Of a stretch of DNA of 64,000 nucleotides, positions 39,947 through 48,978 are shown one piece after another. The position numbers and the translations under genes are program-made. Numbering within the stretch: position 1 is the stretch's first letter; each line of letters begins with the position of its first letter. The notes beneath the pieces were generated by a model that was given only the letters and a program-made list of their open reading frames with translations, did not search any database and had not been told where the DNA came from. Source of the DNA: Actinomycetes bacterium (GTDB lineage: Bacteria > Actinomycetota > Actinomycetes > Actinomycetales > Microbacteriaceae); the NCBI GenBank assembly GCA_023436775.1, contig JAEZHW010000055.1, positions 62,001 through 126,000 on the forward strand, in the 5' to 3' direction.

Positions 39947-42760
39947 ATGAGCGCACTGGACAGCTTTAAGGCTGCCGACACTCTTAAGGTCGGCGACACC
40001 GAGTATCGCGTCTACCGGATCGACGCAGTCCCCGGGCATGAGCGGCTTCCGTTCAGCCTGAAGGTGCTGCTCGAGAACCTGCTGCGCACCGAAGACGGTG
40101 CCAACGTGACCAAGGAGCAGATCGCTGCCCTCGGGAACTGGGACCCGAACGCCGAGCCGGACACCGAGATTCAGTTCACCCCGGCGCGCGTCATCATGCA
40201 GGACTTCACCGGCGTGCCCTGTGTGGTTGACCTCGCCACGATGCGCGAGGCGGTCACCGCCCTCGGTGGTGACGCCAAGAAGATCAACCCGCTGGCTCCG
40301 GCCGAGCTGGTCATCGACCACTCCGTCATCATCGACGTTGCCGGTCGCGCCGACGCCTTCGACATCAACGTCGCCCTCGAATACGAGCGCAACAACGAGC
40401 GGTACCAGTTCCTGCGCTGGGGCCAGACCGCCTTCGACGACTTCAAGGTTGTTCCGCCGGGCACTGGTATCGTGCACCAGGTCAACATCGAGCACCTTGC
40501 TCGCGTGATCATGGACCGCACCGTGGACGGCATCCTGACCGCATACCCGGACACCTGTGTCGGCACCGACTCGCACACCACCATGGTCAACGGCCTCGGT
40601 GTGCTCGGCTGGGGTGTGGGTGGTATCGAGGCAGAGGCGGCCATGCTCGGCCAGCCGGTCTCGATGCTGATCCCGCGTGTGGTCGGCTTCAAGCTCTCGG
40701 GTTCTATCCCGACCGGCGTGACCGCCACCGACGTGGTGCTCACCATCACCCAGATGCTCCGCAAGCATGGTGTGGTCGGCAAGTTCGTCGAGTTCTACGG
40801 CGAGGGTGTGGCCAGCGTGCCGTTGGCGAACCGCGCCACCATCGGGAACATGAGCCCCGAGTTCGGTTCGACCGCGGCGATCTTCCCGATCGACGAGGTG
40901 ACCATGGACTACCTGCGACTGACCGGCCGCAGCGAGGAGCGCCTCGCCCTGGTCGAGCAGTACAGCAAGCTGCAGGGCCTGTGGCACGACCCTGCCAAGG
41001 AGCCCGTCTTCAGCGAGTACCTCGAACTGGACCTGAGCACGGTGGTGCCCTCGATTGCAGGCCCGAAGCGTCCGCAGGACCGCATTGAGCTCTCGCAGGC
41101 CAAGGCCCAGTTCGCCAAGGACATCAACGACTACGCCAAGGTCACCCACTCGATCGTGGATCGTGACGTGCAGGCGACCTTCCCGGCGTCCGACCCGGCC
41201 TCCTTCACCCCCGAAGATGAAGGCACCGTGGCCGAAGAGCCCGTCGTTATTTCGACTGGCCCTGCCGGCCCCTCGAACCCGGCCACGGTCACCGTGGATG
41301 GCGAGACCTTCACGATCGACCACGGTGCGGTCACGATCGCATCGATCACCTCGTGCACCAACACCTCGAACCCCTCGGTCATGTTGGCTGCTGGCCTGCT
41401 GGCCCGCAACGCGAGCAAGCGTGGCCTGAAGGCCAAGCCGTGGGTGAAGACCTCGCTGGCTCCGGGCTCGAAGGTCGTCACCGACTACTACGAGAAGGCT
41501 GGCCTGCTGCCCGACCTCGAGAACCTCGGTTTCCACGTCGTCGGGTACGGCTGCACCACCTGCATCGGTAACTCGGGCCCGCTGGCGGAGGAGATCTCGG
41601 CCGCGGTGCAGGACAACGACCTCGCCGTGACTGCGGTGCTTTCGGGGAACCGGAACTTCGAGGGCCGGATCAACCCGGACGTGAAGATGAACTACCTCGC
41701 GAGCCCGCCGCTGGTGATCGCCTATGCACTGGCCGGTTCGATGGACTTCGACTTCGAGAACGACCCGCTGGGTACCGACTCTGAGGGGCAGTCGGTCTAC
41801 CTGAAGGACATTTGGCCGGACCCGGCCGAGGTACAGGCAACGATCGACTCTGCCATTGACCGCGAAATGTTCACCGAGAAGTACGCGAGCGTCTTCGAGG
41901 GTGACGAGCGCTGGCGTGGTCTGCCGACCCCTGAGGGTGACACCTTCGAGTGGGCGGCCGATTCGACCTACGTCCGCAAGGCTCCGTACTTCGACGGTAT
42001 GACCATGGAACTGACCCCGGTCAGCGACATCAAGGGTGCGCGCGTGCTGGCGAAGCTCGGCGACTCGGTCACGACCGACCACATCAGCCCGGCTGGCTCG
42101 ATCAAGCCGGACAGCCCGGCCGGTCAGTACCTGCAGGCCAATGGTGTGGCTCGCAAGGACTTCAACTCCTACGGTTCGCGCCGTGGTAACCACGAGGTGA
42201 TGATCCGCGGTACCTTCGCCAACATTCGACTGAAGAACCAGCTGCTGGACGGCGTCGAGGGTGGGTACACCCGCGACTTCACCCAGCCGGACGCTCCGCA
42301 GAGCTTTATCTACGACGCCTCGCAGAACTACCAGGCGCAGGGCACCCCGCTGGTCGTCCTCGGTGGCAAGGAGTACGGCTCTGGCTCGTCGCGCGACTGG
42401 GCCGCCAAGGGCACCAGCCTGCTGGGCGTGCGTGCGGTGATCACCGAGAGCTTCGAGCGTATTCACCGTTCGAACCTGATCGGTATGGGTGTTGTGCCGC
42501 TGCAGTTCCCGGCAGGCGAGTCGGCCGATTCGCTGGGTCTGGACGGTACCGAGATCTTCTCGATCACCGGCCTCGAGGCACTGAACGAAGGCATCACCCC
42601 CAAGACCGTGCACGTGGTTGCTGAGCCGAGTGAGCACTCGCCGGCCGGCAAGCAGACGGTTGAGTTTGACGCGGTCGTCCGCATCGACACCCCGGGTGAA
42701 GCGGACTACTACCGCAATGGCGGCATCCTGCAGTACGTGCTGCGTTCGCTGGTCGCCTAA
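39947..42760 (+). CDS. acnA: Aconitate hydratase AcnA
   Basis: TCA-cycle enzyme converting citrate to isocitrate through a [4Fe-4S] cluster; homologues also bind RNA when the cluster is lost. Cluster ligands lie in TSCTNTSNPSVML and GYGCTTCIGNSG. C-terminal swivel domain with SSRDWAAKGTSLLGVRAVI. 937 aa. AGGAGATAGAAGGAA precedes the ATG. TAGGAT at 39814-39819 region is the nearest -10-like hexamer and would give a leader of about 120 nt. A hairpin terminator follows. Confidence 0.98.
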   Translation: MSALDSFKAADTLKVGDTEYRVYRIDAVPGHERLPFSLKVLLENLLRTEDGANVTKEQIAALGNWDPNAEPDTEIQFTPARVIMQDFTGVPCVVDLATMREAVTALGGDAKKINPLAPAELVIDHSVIIDVAGRADAFDINVALEYERNNERYQFLRWGQTAFDDFKVVPPGTGIVHQVNIEHLARVIMDRTVDGILTAYPDTCVGTDSHTTMVNGLGVLGWGVGGIEAEAAMLGQPVSMLIPRVVGFKLSGSIPTGVTATDVVLTITQMLRKHGVVGKFVEFYGEGVASVPLANRATIGNMSPEFGSTAAIFPIDEVTMDYLRLTGRSEERLALVEQYSKLQGLWHDPAKEPVFSEYLELDLSTVVPSIAGPKRPQDRIELSQAKAQFAKDINDYAKVTHSIVDRDVQATFPASDPASFTPEDEGTVAEEPVVISTGPAGPSNPATVTVDGETFTIDHGAVTIASITSCTNTSNPSVMLAAGLLARNASKRGLKAKPWVKTSLAPGSKVVTDYYEKAGLLPDLENLGFHVVGYGCTTCIGNSGPLAEEISAAVQDNDLAVTAVLSGNRNFEGRINPDVKMNYLASPPLVIAYALAGSMDFDFENDPLGTDSEGQSVYLKDIWPDPAEVQATIDSAIDREMFTEKYASVFEGDERWRGLPTPEGDTFEWAADSTYVRKAPYFDGMTMELTPVSDIKGARVLAKLGDSVTTDHISPAGSIKPDSPAGQYLQANGVARKDFNSYGSRRGNHEVMIRGTFANIRLKNQLLDGVEGGYTRDFTQPDAPQSFIYDASQNYQAQGTPLVVLGGKEYGSGSSRDWAAKGTSLLGVRAVITESFERIHRSNLIGMGVVPLQFPAGESADSLGLDGTEIFSITGLEALNEGITPKTVHVVAEPSEHSPAGKQTVEFDAVVRIDTPGEADYYRNGGILQYVLRSLVA

Positions 42761-42776
42761 GTAGCCATCAATCCAC

Positions 42777-42814
42777 ACAGTGCCCTTCGGCCCACCAGGG
42801 TCGGAGGGCACTGT
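42777..42814 (+). terminator. Hairpin terminator after acnA
   Basis: Perfect 10-bp stem ACAGTGCCCT (42777-42786) with AGGGCACTGT (42805-42814). The loop can pair further (CCC with GGG). It starts 17 nt after the acnA stop. Confidence 0.8.
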
Positions 42815-42841
42815 TACGCTCAGCCCCGGAAAGGAGTCCCG

Positions 42842-43582
42842 GTGAATCGCATGCAGCCCGATGCCGTTCTGGCATCTCAACGCGCCCGTCGATCTTTGGC
42901 GTGGGTACTCGCAACGCTCTTGGTGTCGGGCTCCGTGGTGACCGCGGTCCTGGGAACGGCACGGCTAGAAGCGGCGCTGGTCCGTGAGACCACCGCGGTC
43001 CTTGCTGCACACGGTTGGGATGGGCTGTCGGTCGTGGCGGCTGGCCGAACTGTCACCGTGGCGGGCTCGGTGGCCGGCGAGGCGGATCTCATTACGGTGG
43101 CTGACACGCTGAAGCAGCAGGTGTCTGGGCTCGATTCGGTGACGCTGGCACTGGACGTGGCCCAGCCCGTGATCGACCCGCAGGCACGCGACGAGGAAGT
43201 GGCGGCGGAACCGCCGGTGGAAGCGCCTGCCCCAGTGGGTCCCGCTGCGCTGCTCACCGAACCGGTGATCGTCCACTTTGCTACCGGCGCCGTGCACCTG
43301 ACGGACACCGAAAAGGACCGGCTCCGACCCGTGGCCAAGGCCCTGCGTAACGCGGCCCCTGGCTCGATCCGGATCACCGGCTATGTCTCATTGCCGCACG
43401 ATGGAGACCAACAGTCCCACTCCCTGCAGCGGGCGCAGGCCGTTGCGGACTACTTGATTCGGCATGGCGTTCCCAAGGATGCGCTGATCGTGCGGGGCAG
43501 GGGAGCGGCTGACCCGGTCGCATCGAACCACACCGAGGCTGGACGACTGCAGAACCAGCGTGTTGTCATGGAGGAACGCTGA
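42842..43582 (+). CDS. ArfA/OmpATb-like membrane protein with BON-like and OmpA domains
   Basis: 246 aa. One membrane helix at about 18-40, a BON-like segment (about 58-108, GLSVVAAGRTVTVAGSV), a Pro/Glu/Ala linker (115-138), and an OmpA-family peptidoglycan-binding domain (about 141-246) with IRITGYVSLPHDGDQQ and SLQRAQAVADYLI. This architecture matches mycobacterial ArfA (OmpATb), tied there to acid adaptation. Here it probably anchors to the cell wall outside the membrane. AAAGGAG precedes GTG 42842. Its stop overlaps the next ATG by one base. The ArfA comparison is by domain order, not by close identity. Confidence 0.8.
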   Translation: MNRMQPDAVLASQRARRSLAWVLATLLVSGSVVTAVLGTARLEAALVRETTAVLAAHGWDGLSVVAAGRTVTVAGSVAGEADLITVADTLKQQVSGLDSVTLALDVAQPVIDPQARDEEVAAEPPVEAPAPVGPAALLTEPVIVHFATGAVHLTDTEKDRLRPVAKALRNAAPGSIRITGYVSLPHDGDQQSHSLQRAQAVADYLIRHGVPKDALIVRGRGAADPVASNHTEAGRLQNQRVVMEER

Positions 43583-44043
43583 TGCCGTGGATCACCCTGG
43601 TCGAAAACTGGGCCTTCTATGCGGTGGCCGCGGCGCTGGGCATCGCGCTCGGCTGGGTACTGCGCGGGCTGCGGAGCGGACGCGATGGCGAGGCGCCTGC
43701 CCGCTCGACGCTGGAATCGTCGGCTCCGGCGACCACCGCCTCGATCGCGACGTATCCTGACCCCGCTGACCCCGGCGCCACTGACCACGGCCCCGCCGAC
43801 GACCTCGAGCAAATCGCGGGCATTGGCCCTCGGGTGGCGGCCGCGCTGCGGGACCAGGGCATCATGCGCCTGGAACAGCTCGCCGCGGTGACGCCAGACC
43901 AGGTGCCGGCGCTGGCGGCACGCATTGGCGTGTTCCCGGAGCGCATCACTCGTGACGACTGGATTGGGCAGGCGCAGGCGCTGGTGCAGGCTCCACAGCA
44001 GGAACGTCAGTCTTCAGCGATGCCAGCGAGCCAGTCTGCATAG
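43582..44043 (+). CDS. Single-span membrane protein with helix-hairpin-helix domain
   Basis: 153 aa. One membrane helix (about 8-28), a disordered Pro/Ala/Asp linker (32-72), then a helix-hairpin-helix fold with DDLEQIAGIGPRVAAALRDQGI, similar to the DUF4332-type HhH domain found on respiratory and membrane proteins. C-terminal Gln/Ser-rich tail. Function unknown. The ATG overlaps the ArfA-like stop (TGATG), so the two are co-translated and probably act together at the membrane. Confidence 0.8.
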   Translation: MPWITLVENWAFYAVAAALGIALGWVLRGLRSGRDGEAPARSTLESSAPATTASIATYPDPADPGATDHGPADDLEQIAGIGPRVAAALRDQGIMRLEQLAAVTPDQVPALAARIGVFPERITRDDWIGQAQALVQAPQQERQSSAMPASQSA

Positions 44044-44136
44044 TGTTGGCCACGTGGCAATATGCGTTGCCCCTCGGGGAGCAGCGAGGAGAGTGGGCTG
44101 CGTGCGGATGCACAGCACGTTCCTCATAGGGCCACG

Positions 44137-44142
44137 TAGGAT
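44137..44142 (+). promoter_or_regulatory. Candidate -10 element of a leaderless dxs transcript
   Basis: TAGGAT ends 6 nt before the dxs ATG (44149), with no Shine-Dalgarno between, the pattern of a leaderless mRNA. Confidence 0.5.
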
Positions 44143-44148
44143 GGTGCA

Positions 44149-46146
44149 ATGACCAGGCTGGAGCGAATTCAGGGTCCTCGTGATCTGGATGCACTGAGCA
44201 CTGCGGAACTGGAAGAACTGGCCCAGGAAATCCGCGAGTTTCTCATCCAGAACGTCGCGGCCACCGGTGGTCACCTCGGCCCCAATCTGGGCGTGGTTGA
44301 GCTCACCATCGCGCTGCACCGTGTGTTCGATTCGCCACGTGACGCGATCATCTTCGACACCGGCCACCAGTCGTACGTCCACAAGCTGTTGACTGGCCGA
44401 AAGAACTTTGCCACGCTCCGACAGCGCGGCGGTTTGGCTGGCTATCCGCAGCGCAGCGAGAGCGAGCACGACATCGTGGAGAACTCGCACGCCTCGACCT
44501 CGTTGAGTTGGGCGGATGGCATCTCACGGGCCTGGGCGATGACTGGCCAACACGACCGTACCGCTGTGGTTGTCATCGGCGATGGCGCGCTCACCGGCGG
44601 GATGAGCTGGGAAGCGCTGAACAACATCAGTGACGACAATGACCGTCGCCTGGTGATTATCGTGAATGACAACGGCCGTTCCTATGCGCCGACCATCGGC
44701 GGCCTGGCACGGTACTTGAACAATGTCCGCACCCGTCGGGGCTATCGCCGCCTGTATTACTGGACGCGGCGGATGGCTGGTCGCCTGCTCGGTGGCTTTG
44801 GTGATGTGGTGTACGAGGCGGGCCACAAGGCGGGTCAGACTATCGTGCGTTCCAGCGCTCCGAAGGGCCTGTACCCGAACCTCGGCATCAAGTACATCGG
44901 GCCGATTCCCGGTCACGATGTCGCCGCCATGGAGGAGGCGCTGCGGCAGGCCAAGGACTACGGCGAGCCGGTGATCGTGCACGCCGTCACCCAGAAGGGT
45001 CGTGGCTTCCAGCCGGCCGTTGATGACGTTGCCGACCAGTTCCATGCGGTCGGTCGGATCGACCCAGAGACTGGTGAAACCGTGGGCGGCGCGAGCCTGC
45101 CGACATGGACCGACGTCTTTGGTGATGAGTTGGTGAAGCTTGGCGCGGCCAACGAGCGTATCGTCGCGATCACGGCGGCGATGCTGCGCCCAACGGGACT
45201 GTATCCCTTCGCGCAGGCCTTCCCAGACCGCGTGCACGACGTCGGTATTGCCGAGCAGCACGCGGTCGCCTCTGCAGCGGGCCTCGCCTTCGGCGGCCTG
45301 CACCCGGTGGTTGCCGTCTACGCCACCTTCATGAATCGCGCCTTTGACCAGGTGCTGATGGATGTCGCGCTGCACAAGGCAGGCGTCACCTTCGTCCTGG
45401 ACCGTGCCGGTGTGACGGGGCCCGATGGCCCGAGCCACCACGGGATGTGGGACTTGGCGCTGCTCCAGGTCGTGCCGGGGATTCGTATCGCCGCCCCACG
45501 TGACGCCGCGCGACTTCGGGAGGAACTCGGCGAGGCGGTGGCGGTCGATGATGCGCCGACGGTCATTCGCTATGGCAAGGGCAACGCTGGTCTTGACCTG
45601 CCGGCGACCCGTCGAACCGCGGATGGTGTGGATGTGCTCCGTGAGGCGGCACACAAGGATGTGCTGATCGTCACGGTGGGTGGCATGGCGGAACTCGGTC
45701 TGCAGGTCGCTGAGCGCCTCGCAGCGCAGGGGATCGGCGCCACCGTCATCGACCCGCGCTGGATCATTCCGGTGGCCCCGAGCGTCGTACAGATGGCCGC
45801 GGAGCACCGGATCGTCGCGGTGATTGAGGATGGTGTCCGGGTCGCGGGTATCGGTACGCGGATCCGTCAGGAGATGCGTGCCCAGGAGGTGGACACCGCG
45901 CTGACTGAACTGGGGCTGCCAGCCGAGTTCCTGGCGCACGCGAGCCGTCAAGAGATTCTGGATCAAGTCGGACTGTCAGCCCAGACCATTGCTCGGGATC
46001 TGACCGCACAGGTGCTTGGAGCCAAGATCCCCGTCGCCCGCCCGCTGCCAGATGCCGAGAGTGCTTCGCTGCGCCGACTCACGGGCCAGGATGAGGCTGC
46101 CGCGGACGAGCAGCGCACCGGCGAATCGCCAGTCATCGACTCGTAG
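44149..46146 (+). CDS. dxs: 1-deoxy-D-xylulose-5-phosphate synthase
   Basis: Thiamine-diphosphate enzyme for the first step of the MEP isoprenoid pathway (pyruvate plus glyceraldehyde-3-phosphate). ThDP motif GDGALTGGMSWEALNN, the transketolase domain with DVGIAEQHAV holding the catalytic Glu, and a C-terminal transketolase domain (VAVIEDGVRVAGIG). 665 aa, a little longer than usual because of a polar tail of about 35 residues. It follows the ArfA-like pair by 105 bp with its own apparent promoter. Confidence 0.97.
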   Translation: MTRLERIQGPRDLDALSTAELEELAQEIREFLIQNVAATGGHLGPNLGVVELTIALHRVFDSPRDAIIFDTGHQSYVHKLLTGRKNFATLRQRGGLAGYPQRSESEHDIVENSHASTSLSWADGISRAWAMTGQHDRTAVVVIGDGALTGGMSWEALNNISDDNDRRLVIIVNDNGRSYAPTIGGLARYLNNVRTRRGYRRLYYWTRRMAGRLLGGFGDVVYEAGHKAGQTIVRSSAPKGLYPNLGIKYIGPIPGHDVAAMEEALRQAKDYGEPVIVHAVTQKGRGFQPAVDDVADQFHAVGRIDPETGETVGGASLPTWTDVFGDELVKLGAANERIVAITAAMLRPTGLYPFAQAFPDRVHDVGIAEQHAVASAAGLAFGGLHPVVAVYATFMNRAFDQVLMDVALHKAGVTFVLDRAGVTGPDGPSHHGMWDLALLQVVPGIRIAAPRDAARLREELGEAVAVDDAPTVIRYGKGNAGLDLPATRRTADGVDVLREAAHKDVLIVTVGGMAELGLQVAERLAAQGIGATVIDPRWIIPVAPSVVQMAAEHRIVAVIEDGVRVAGIGTRIRQEMRAQEVDTALTELGLPAEFLAHASRQEILDQVGLSAQTIARDLTAQVLGAKIPVARPLPDAESASLRRLTGQDEAAADEQRTGESPVIDS

Positions 46147-46373
46147 CGCAGACTGCTGCTCGAATCGGTCCACTCTTTGGGGGACTGAGTACGGAAATCA
46201 GCGTCCCCCATTCTGGGGATAGTTCGGAGTGGTTTTCCCCCGGTACATGGTCGCGCTCTCACGCGTACCGTTGTTGCAGGTCGAAAACCCGAAACCCAGA
46301 CCGAGGACCCCAAGGCTCGGCGGCAACAATGTCACCGGTGCACCTCGGATGCTGCGACCCAGAGGAGACGAAG

Positions 46374-46685
46374 ATGTCTGCTGCAGAGGCAACCCCACAG
46401 GTCGTCATCACGACGACGTACGACATGACCCAAGCTGTCAGGCTTGCTGTGAAGGCTGCGCAGGGGAACAAGAAGCTGGACATTGAAGAGATCACAGCAG
46501 ATGGCCTGCGTTGCACCGGCGAGAAGGGTCTGGAATTCTCCATCACCGTCGTCCCGCAGAACGGTGGCGTCAAGATCGGCGGCGCCGTCGCGTCAGGCGA
46601 CTCCAAGATGTACCTCAAGTACTGCAAGGACTTGATGGGACTCATCCAGCGGACGGACTCGGCCGCATGGATGACCGTGACCTAG
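46374..46685 (+). CDS. Hypothetical protein, 103 aa
   Basis: Not recognised. Predicted small soluble alpha/beta protein, no signal peptide or membrane helix; one Cys at about 47 and one at about 84. Codon use matches neighbours. AGAGGAG (46361-46367) supports the ATG at 46374; the in-frame GTG/ATG region from 46329 lacks one. It stands alone with a 227-bp upstream gap and two hairpins behind it, so it looks like a monocistronic unit. Confidence 0.7.
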   Translation: MSAAEATPQVVITTTYDMTQAVRLAVKAAQGNKKLDIEEITADGLRCTGEKGLEFSITVVPQNGGVKIGGAVASGDSKMYLKYCKDLMGLIQRTDSAAWMTVT

Positions 46686-46700
46686 GCGGTTCGTTGCAGA

Positions 46701-46726
46701 TCGAGGAGCTGGACATGACTCCTCGA
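46701..46726 (+). terminator. Hairpin after the 103-aa gene
   Basis: TCGAGGAG (46701-46708) pairs perfectly with CTCCTCGA (46719-46726) across a 10-nt loop, 15 nt after the stop. Minor hairpin ahead of the main terminator. Confidence 0.4.
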
Positions 46727-46751
46727 CTCTCGATCCTTCGGGCGAACAGCG

Positions 46752-46783
46752 AAGCGGGTGGGGCCTTTCGGCCCCACCCGCTT
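46752..46783. terminator. Bidirectional terminator between the 103-aa gene and fadB
   Basis: A perfect 14-bp stem, AAGCGGGTGGGGCC (46752-46765) with GGCCCCACCCGCTT (46770-46783), and a TTTC loop. It lies between convergent genes. Confidence 0.9.
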
Positions 46784-46802
46784 TCGTCTGCTGTCGCGTC
46801 CG

Positions 46803-48953
46803 TTACCGGTGATCCACGCCGCGGATCGCCGGGGTGTGGAAGGTCCCGCCAAAGGCGCGCTGCGAGGCACCGGTGCGATCCAGATACGGCGTAATGCCGC
46901 CAGCGTGGAACGGGAAGCCAGCGCCCAGGATGAGGCAGAGGTCGATGTCCTCCGGTGCCGAGACGACACCCTCGTCCAGCATGCGCTTCACTTCGTCGGC
47001 CAGACCGGTCTCGAGTTGCTCCAGCAGCGCCTCCTTGGTCTGTGCCTTGCCGCCCGGGCCGCCGTCGGCGATGATCTTCTCGGCCTGCTTGTCGAAGCCC
47101 TTGATCTTGCCCTTGGCGTCGCGCTCGTAGATCTTGCCGTACTCGGCGAGGCGGTGCAGGTTCTCGCTCTCGAAGAAGCGCTCCGGGAAGGCCTTGTGGT
47201 GCGTGTCGAGGACGTGCGCGCCCACCTTGAGGCCGACCAGTTCCAGCAGCTCGAACGGCTTCATCGGAAGACCGAGGGGTGCTGGCGCCGCGTCGACGAC
47301 CTCGAAGGGGGTGCCGGTGTCGACGGCGTGCATGGCCTCGCCAAGGACCTTGGCCAGGATGCGGTTGACCACGAAGCCGGGGGAGTCCTTGACGATGACC
47401 GCGTTCTTCTTCAGGTTCTTGGCGGTCAACATCGCGGTTGCGAGCGTCTCATCGTTTGTCGCCGGGGTGCGAACAACCTCAATCAGCGGCATGACCGCCA
47501 CCGGGTTGAAGAAGTGGAAGCCGACGACGCGCTCCGGGTGCGCCAGCTTGGAACCGATCGCCTCGACCGAGAGGGAGGAAGTGTTGGTTGCCAGGATGGC
47601 CTCGGGCGAGACGTACTGCTCAATCTCGGCGAAGACCTGCTGCTTCACCTCGAGCTCCTCAAAGACGGCCTCGATGACCCAGTCGCAGTCAGCGAAGTCA
47701 GCCTTGTCGGTGGTACCGTGCAGCAGCGCGTTGAGGCGGTTCGCGTCGTCCGGCGAGATGCGGCCCTTCTCCAGTAGCGTGGCGATCTCACCGCGGATGT
47801 AGTCCAGACCCTTGTCCACGCGCGCCTGGTCGATATCCGTGATAATCACCGGCACCTGGAGGCGACGCAGGAATAGCAGCGCGAACTGGCTCGCCATGAG
47901 CCCTGCGCCGAGCACACCGACCTTGGTCACCGGCTTGGCCAATTCCTTGTCCGGAGCACCCGCCGGGCGCTTGGCGCGCTTCTGGACCAGATCGAAGGCG
48001 TAGATGCTGGCGGCGAACTGGTCGCCGGCGATGAGCTCAGCGAGCACCTCGTCCTCGGCGGCGAAGCCTTCTTCCTTGGTGGTGTTCCGTGCTGCCTCGA
48101 GCAGTTCGAGCGCCTTGTATGGCGACTTCGGCACGGTGCCAATCTTGCTTTCGAGCATGCCACGAGCGATCTTGATCGCGGCCGGCCACTTGACGGTGCG
48201 CTCAATCTTGCCGGGCTCGTTCGGGCGCTTGACCTTAATCGAGCCGCTGAGCACGCCGTCGGCCCAGCGCAGCGAATCCTCCAAGAAGTTCGCCGCACCG
48301 AACATGGCGTCGGCGATGCCAAGGTCCAGCACCTGCTGCGGCTTCAGCATCCGGTTCTGCTTCAGCGGGTTCGAGACGACCACCTCAAGGGCGTTCTCGA
48401 TGCCGATCAGGTTCGGCAGCAGCCACGCGCCACCCCAACCTGGGATGATGCCCAGGAAGACCTCCGGAAGCGCGACCGCGGCCGCGGAGGCGTCGATGGT
48501 GCGGTAGTCCGAGTTCAGGGCGATCTCGAGACCGCCGCCGAGGGCCAGGCCGTTGATGAAGGTGAAGCTCGGGACACCGAGCGAGCCGAGCTTGCCGAGC
48601 ACGAAGTGGCCGAGCTGGGCGAGCTTCTTGGCGGCGTCCTTGCTGGGAATCTCGCTGACCTTTGACAGGTCGGCGCCAGCGGCCAGGATGAACGGCTTGC
48701 CGGTGACGGCCACCGCGTCGATTTCCTTGGCCTTGGCGCGGGCGGCCAGGGTGTCCAGCACCTCGCCGAGGGCGAGCAGAGTCACCGGACCGAGGGTGTT
48801 CGGACGCGTGTGGTCACGGCCGTTGTCGAGCGTGATCAGCGCCAGCGTGCGGCCGCTGGGCAGCGGAACGTCCCGAACATAGGCGTTGGTGACGACCTCG
48901 TCAGCGCTCAGGGCGGTGAGGTCGGAGAAGTCAATCTTCGAGTAGTCAGTCAT
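46803..48953 (-). CDS. fadB: Multifunctional fatty-acid oxidation protein FadB/FadJ-like
   Basis: Trifunctional-type beta-oxidation enzyme: enoyl-CoA hydratase N-terminal part (about 1-230, with FILAAGADLSKV and GLALGGGLEIALNSDYR) and 3-hydroxyacyl-CoA dehydrogenase (about 335-620, NAD loop VGVLGAGLMASQ, then ATNTSSLSVEAIGS and GFHFFNPVAVMPLIEVV). 716 aa. The ATG at 48953 is 25 bp from the fadA stop on the same strand, so fadA-fadB form an operon. A start at 49028 would overlap fadA and is rejected. Confidence 0.95.
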   Translation of the reverse strand: MTDYSKIDFSDLTALSADEVVTNAYVRDVPLPSGRTLALITLDNGRDHTRPNTLGPVTLLALGEVLDTLAARAKAKEIDAVAVTGKPFILAAGADLSKVSEIPSKDAAKKLAQLGHFVLGKLGSLGVPSFTFINGLALGGGLEIALNSDYRTIDASAAAVALPEVFLGIIPGWGGAWLLPNLIGIENALEVVVSNPLKQNRMLKPQQVLDLGIADAMFGAANFLEDSLRWADGVLSGSIKVKRPNEPGKIERTVKWPAAIKIARGMLESKIGTVPKSPYKALELLEAARNTTKEEGFAAEDEVLAELIAGDQFAASIYAFDLVQKRAKRPAGAPDKELAKPVTKVGVLGAGLMASQFALLFLRRLQVPVIITDIDQARVDKGLDYIRGEIATLLEKGRISPDDANRLNALLHGTTDKADFADCDWVIEAVFEELEVKQQVFAEIEQYVSPEAILATNTSSLSVEAIGSKLAHPERVVGFHFFNPVAVMPLIEVVRTPATNDETLATAMLTAKNLKKNAVIVKDSPGFVVNRILAKVLGEAMHAVDTGTPFEVVDAAPAPLGLPMKPFELLELVGLKVGAHVLDTHHKAFPERFFESENLHRLAEYGKIYERDAKGKIKGFDKQAEKIIADGGPGGKAQTKEALLEQLETGLADEVKRMLDEGVVSAPEDIDLCLILGAGFPFHAGGITPYLDRTGASQRAFGGTFHTPAIRGVDHR

Positions 48954-48978
48954 GATCGTTGTCCTCGTCCCGTCCCAG

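Noticed and set aside
39878..42880. 1000-aa antisense frame over acnA
   Set aside because: Mirror of the high third-position GC of acnA; low-complexity His/Arg/Val-rich translation, no motif, and the sense gene is certain.
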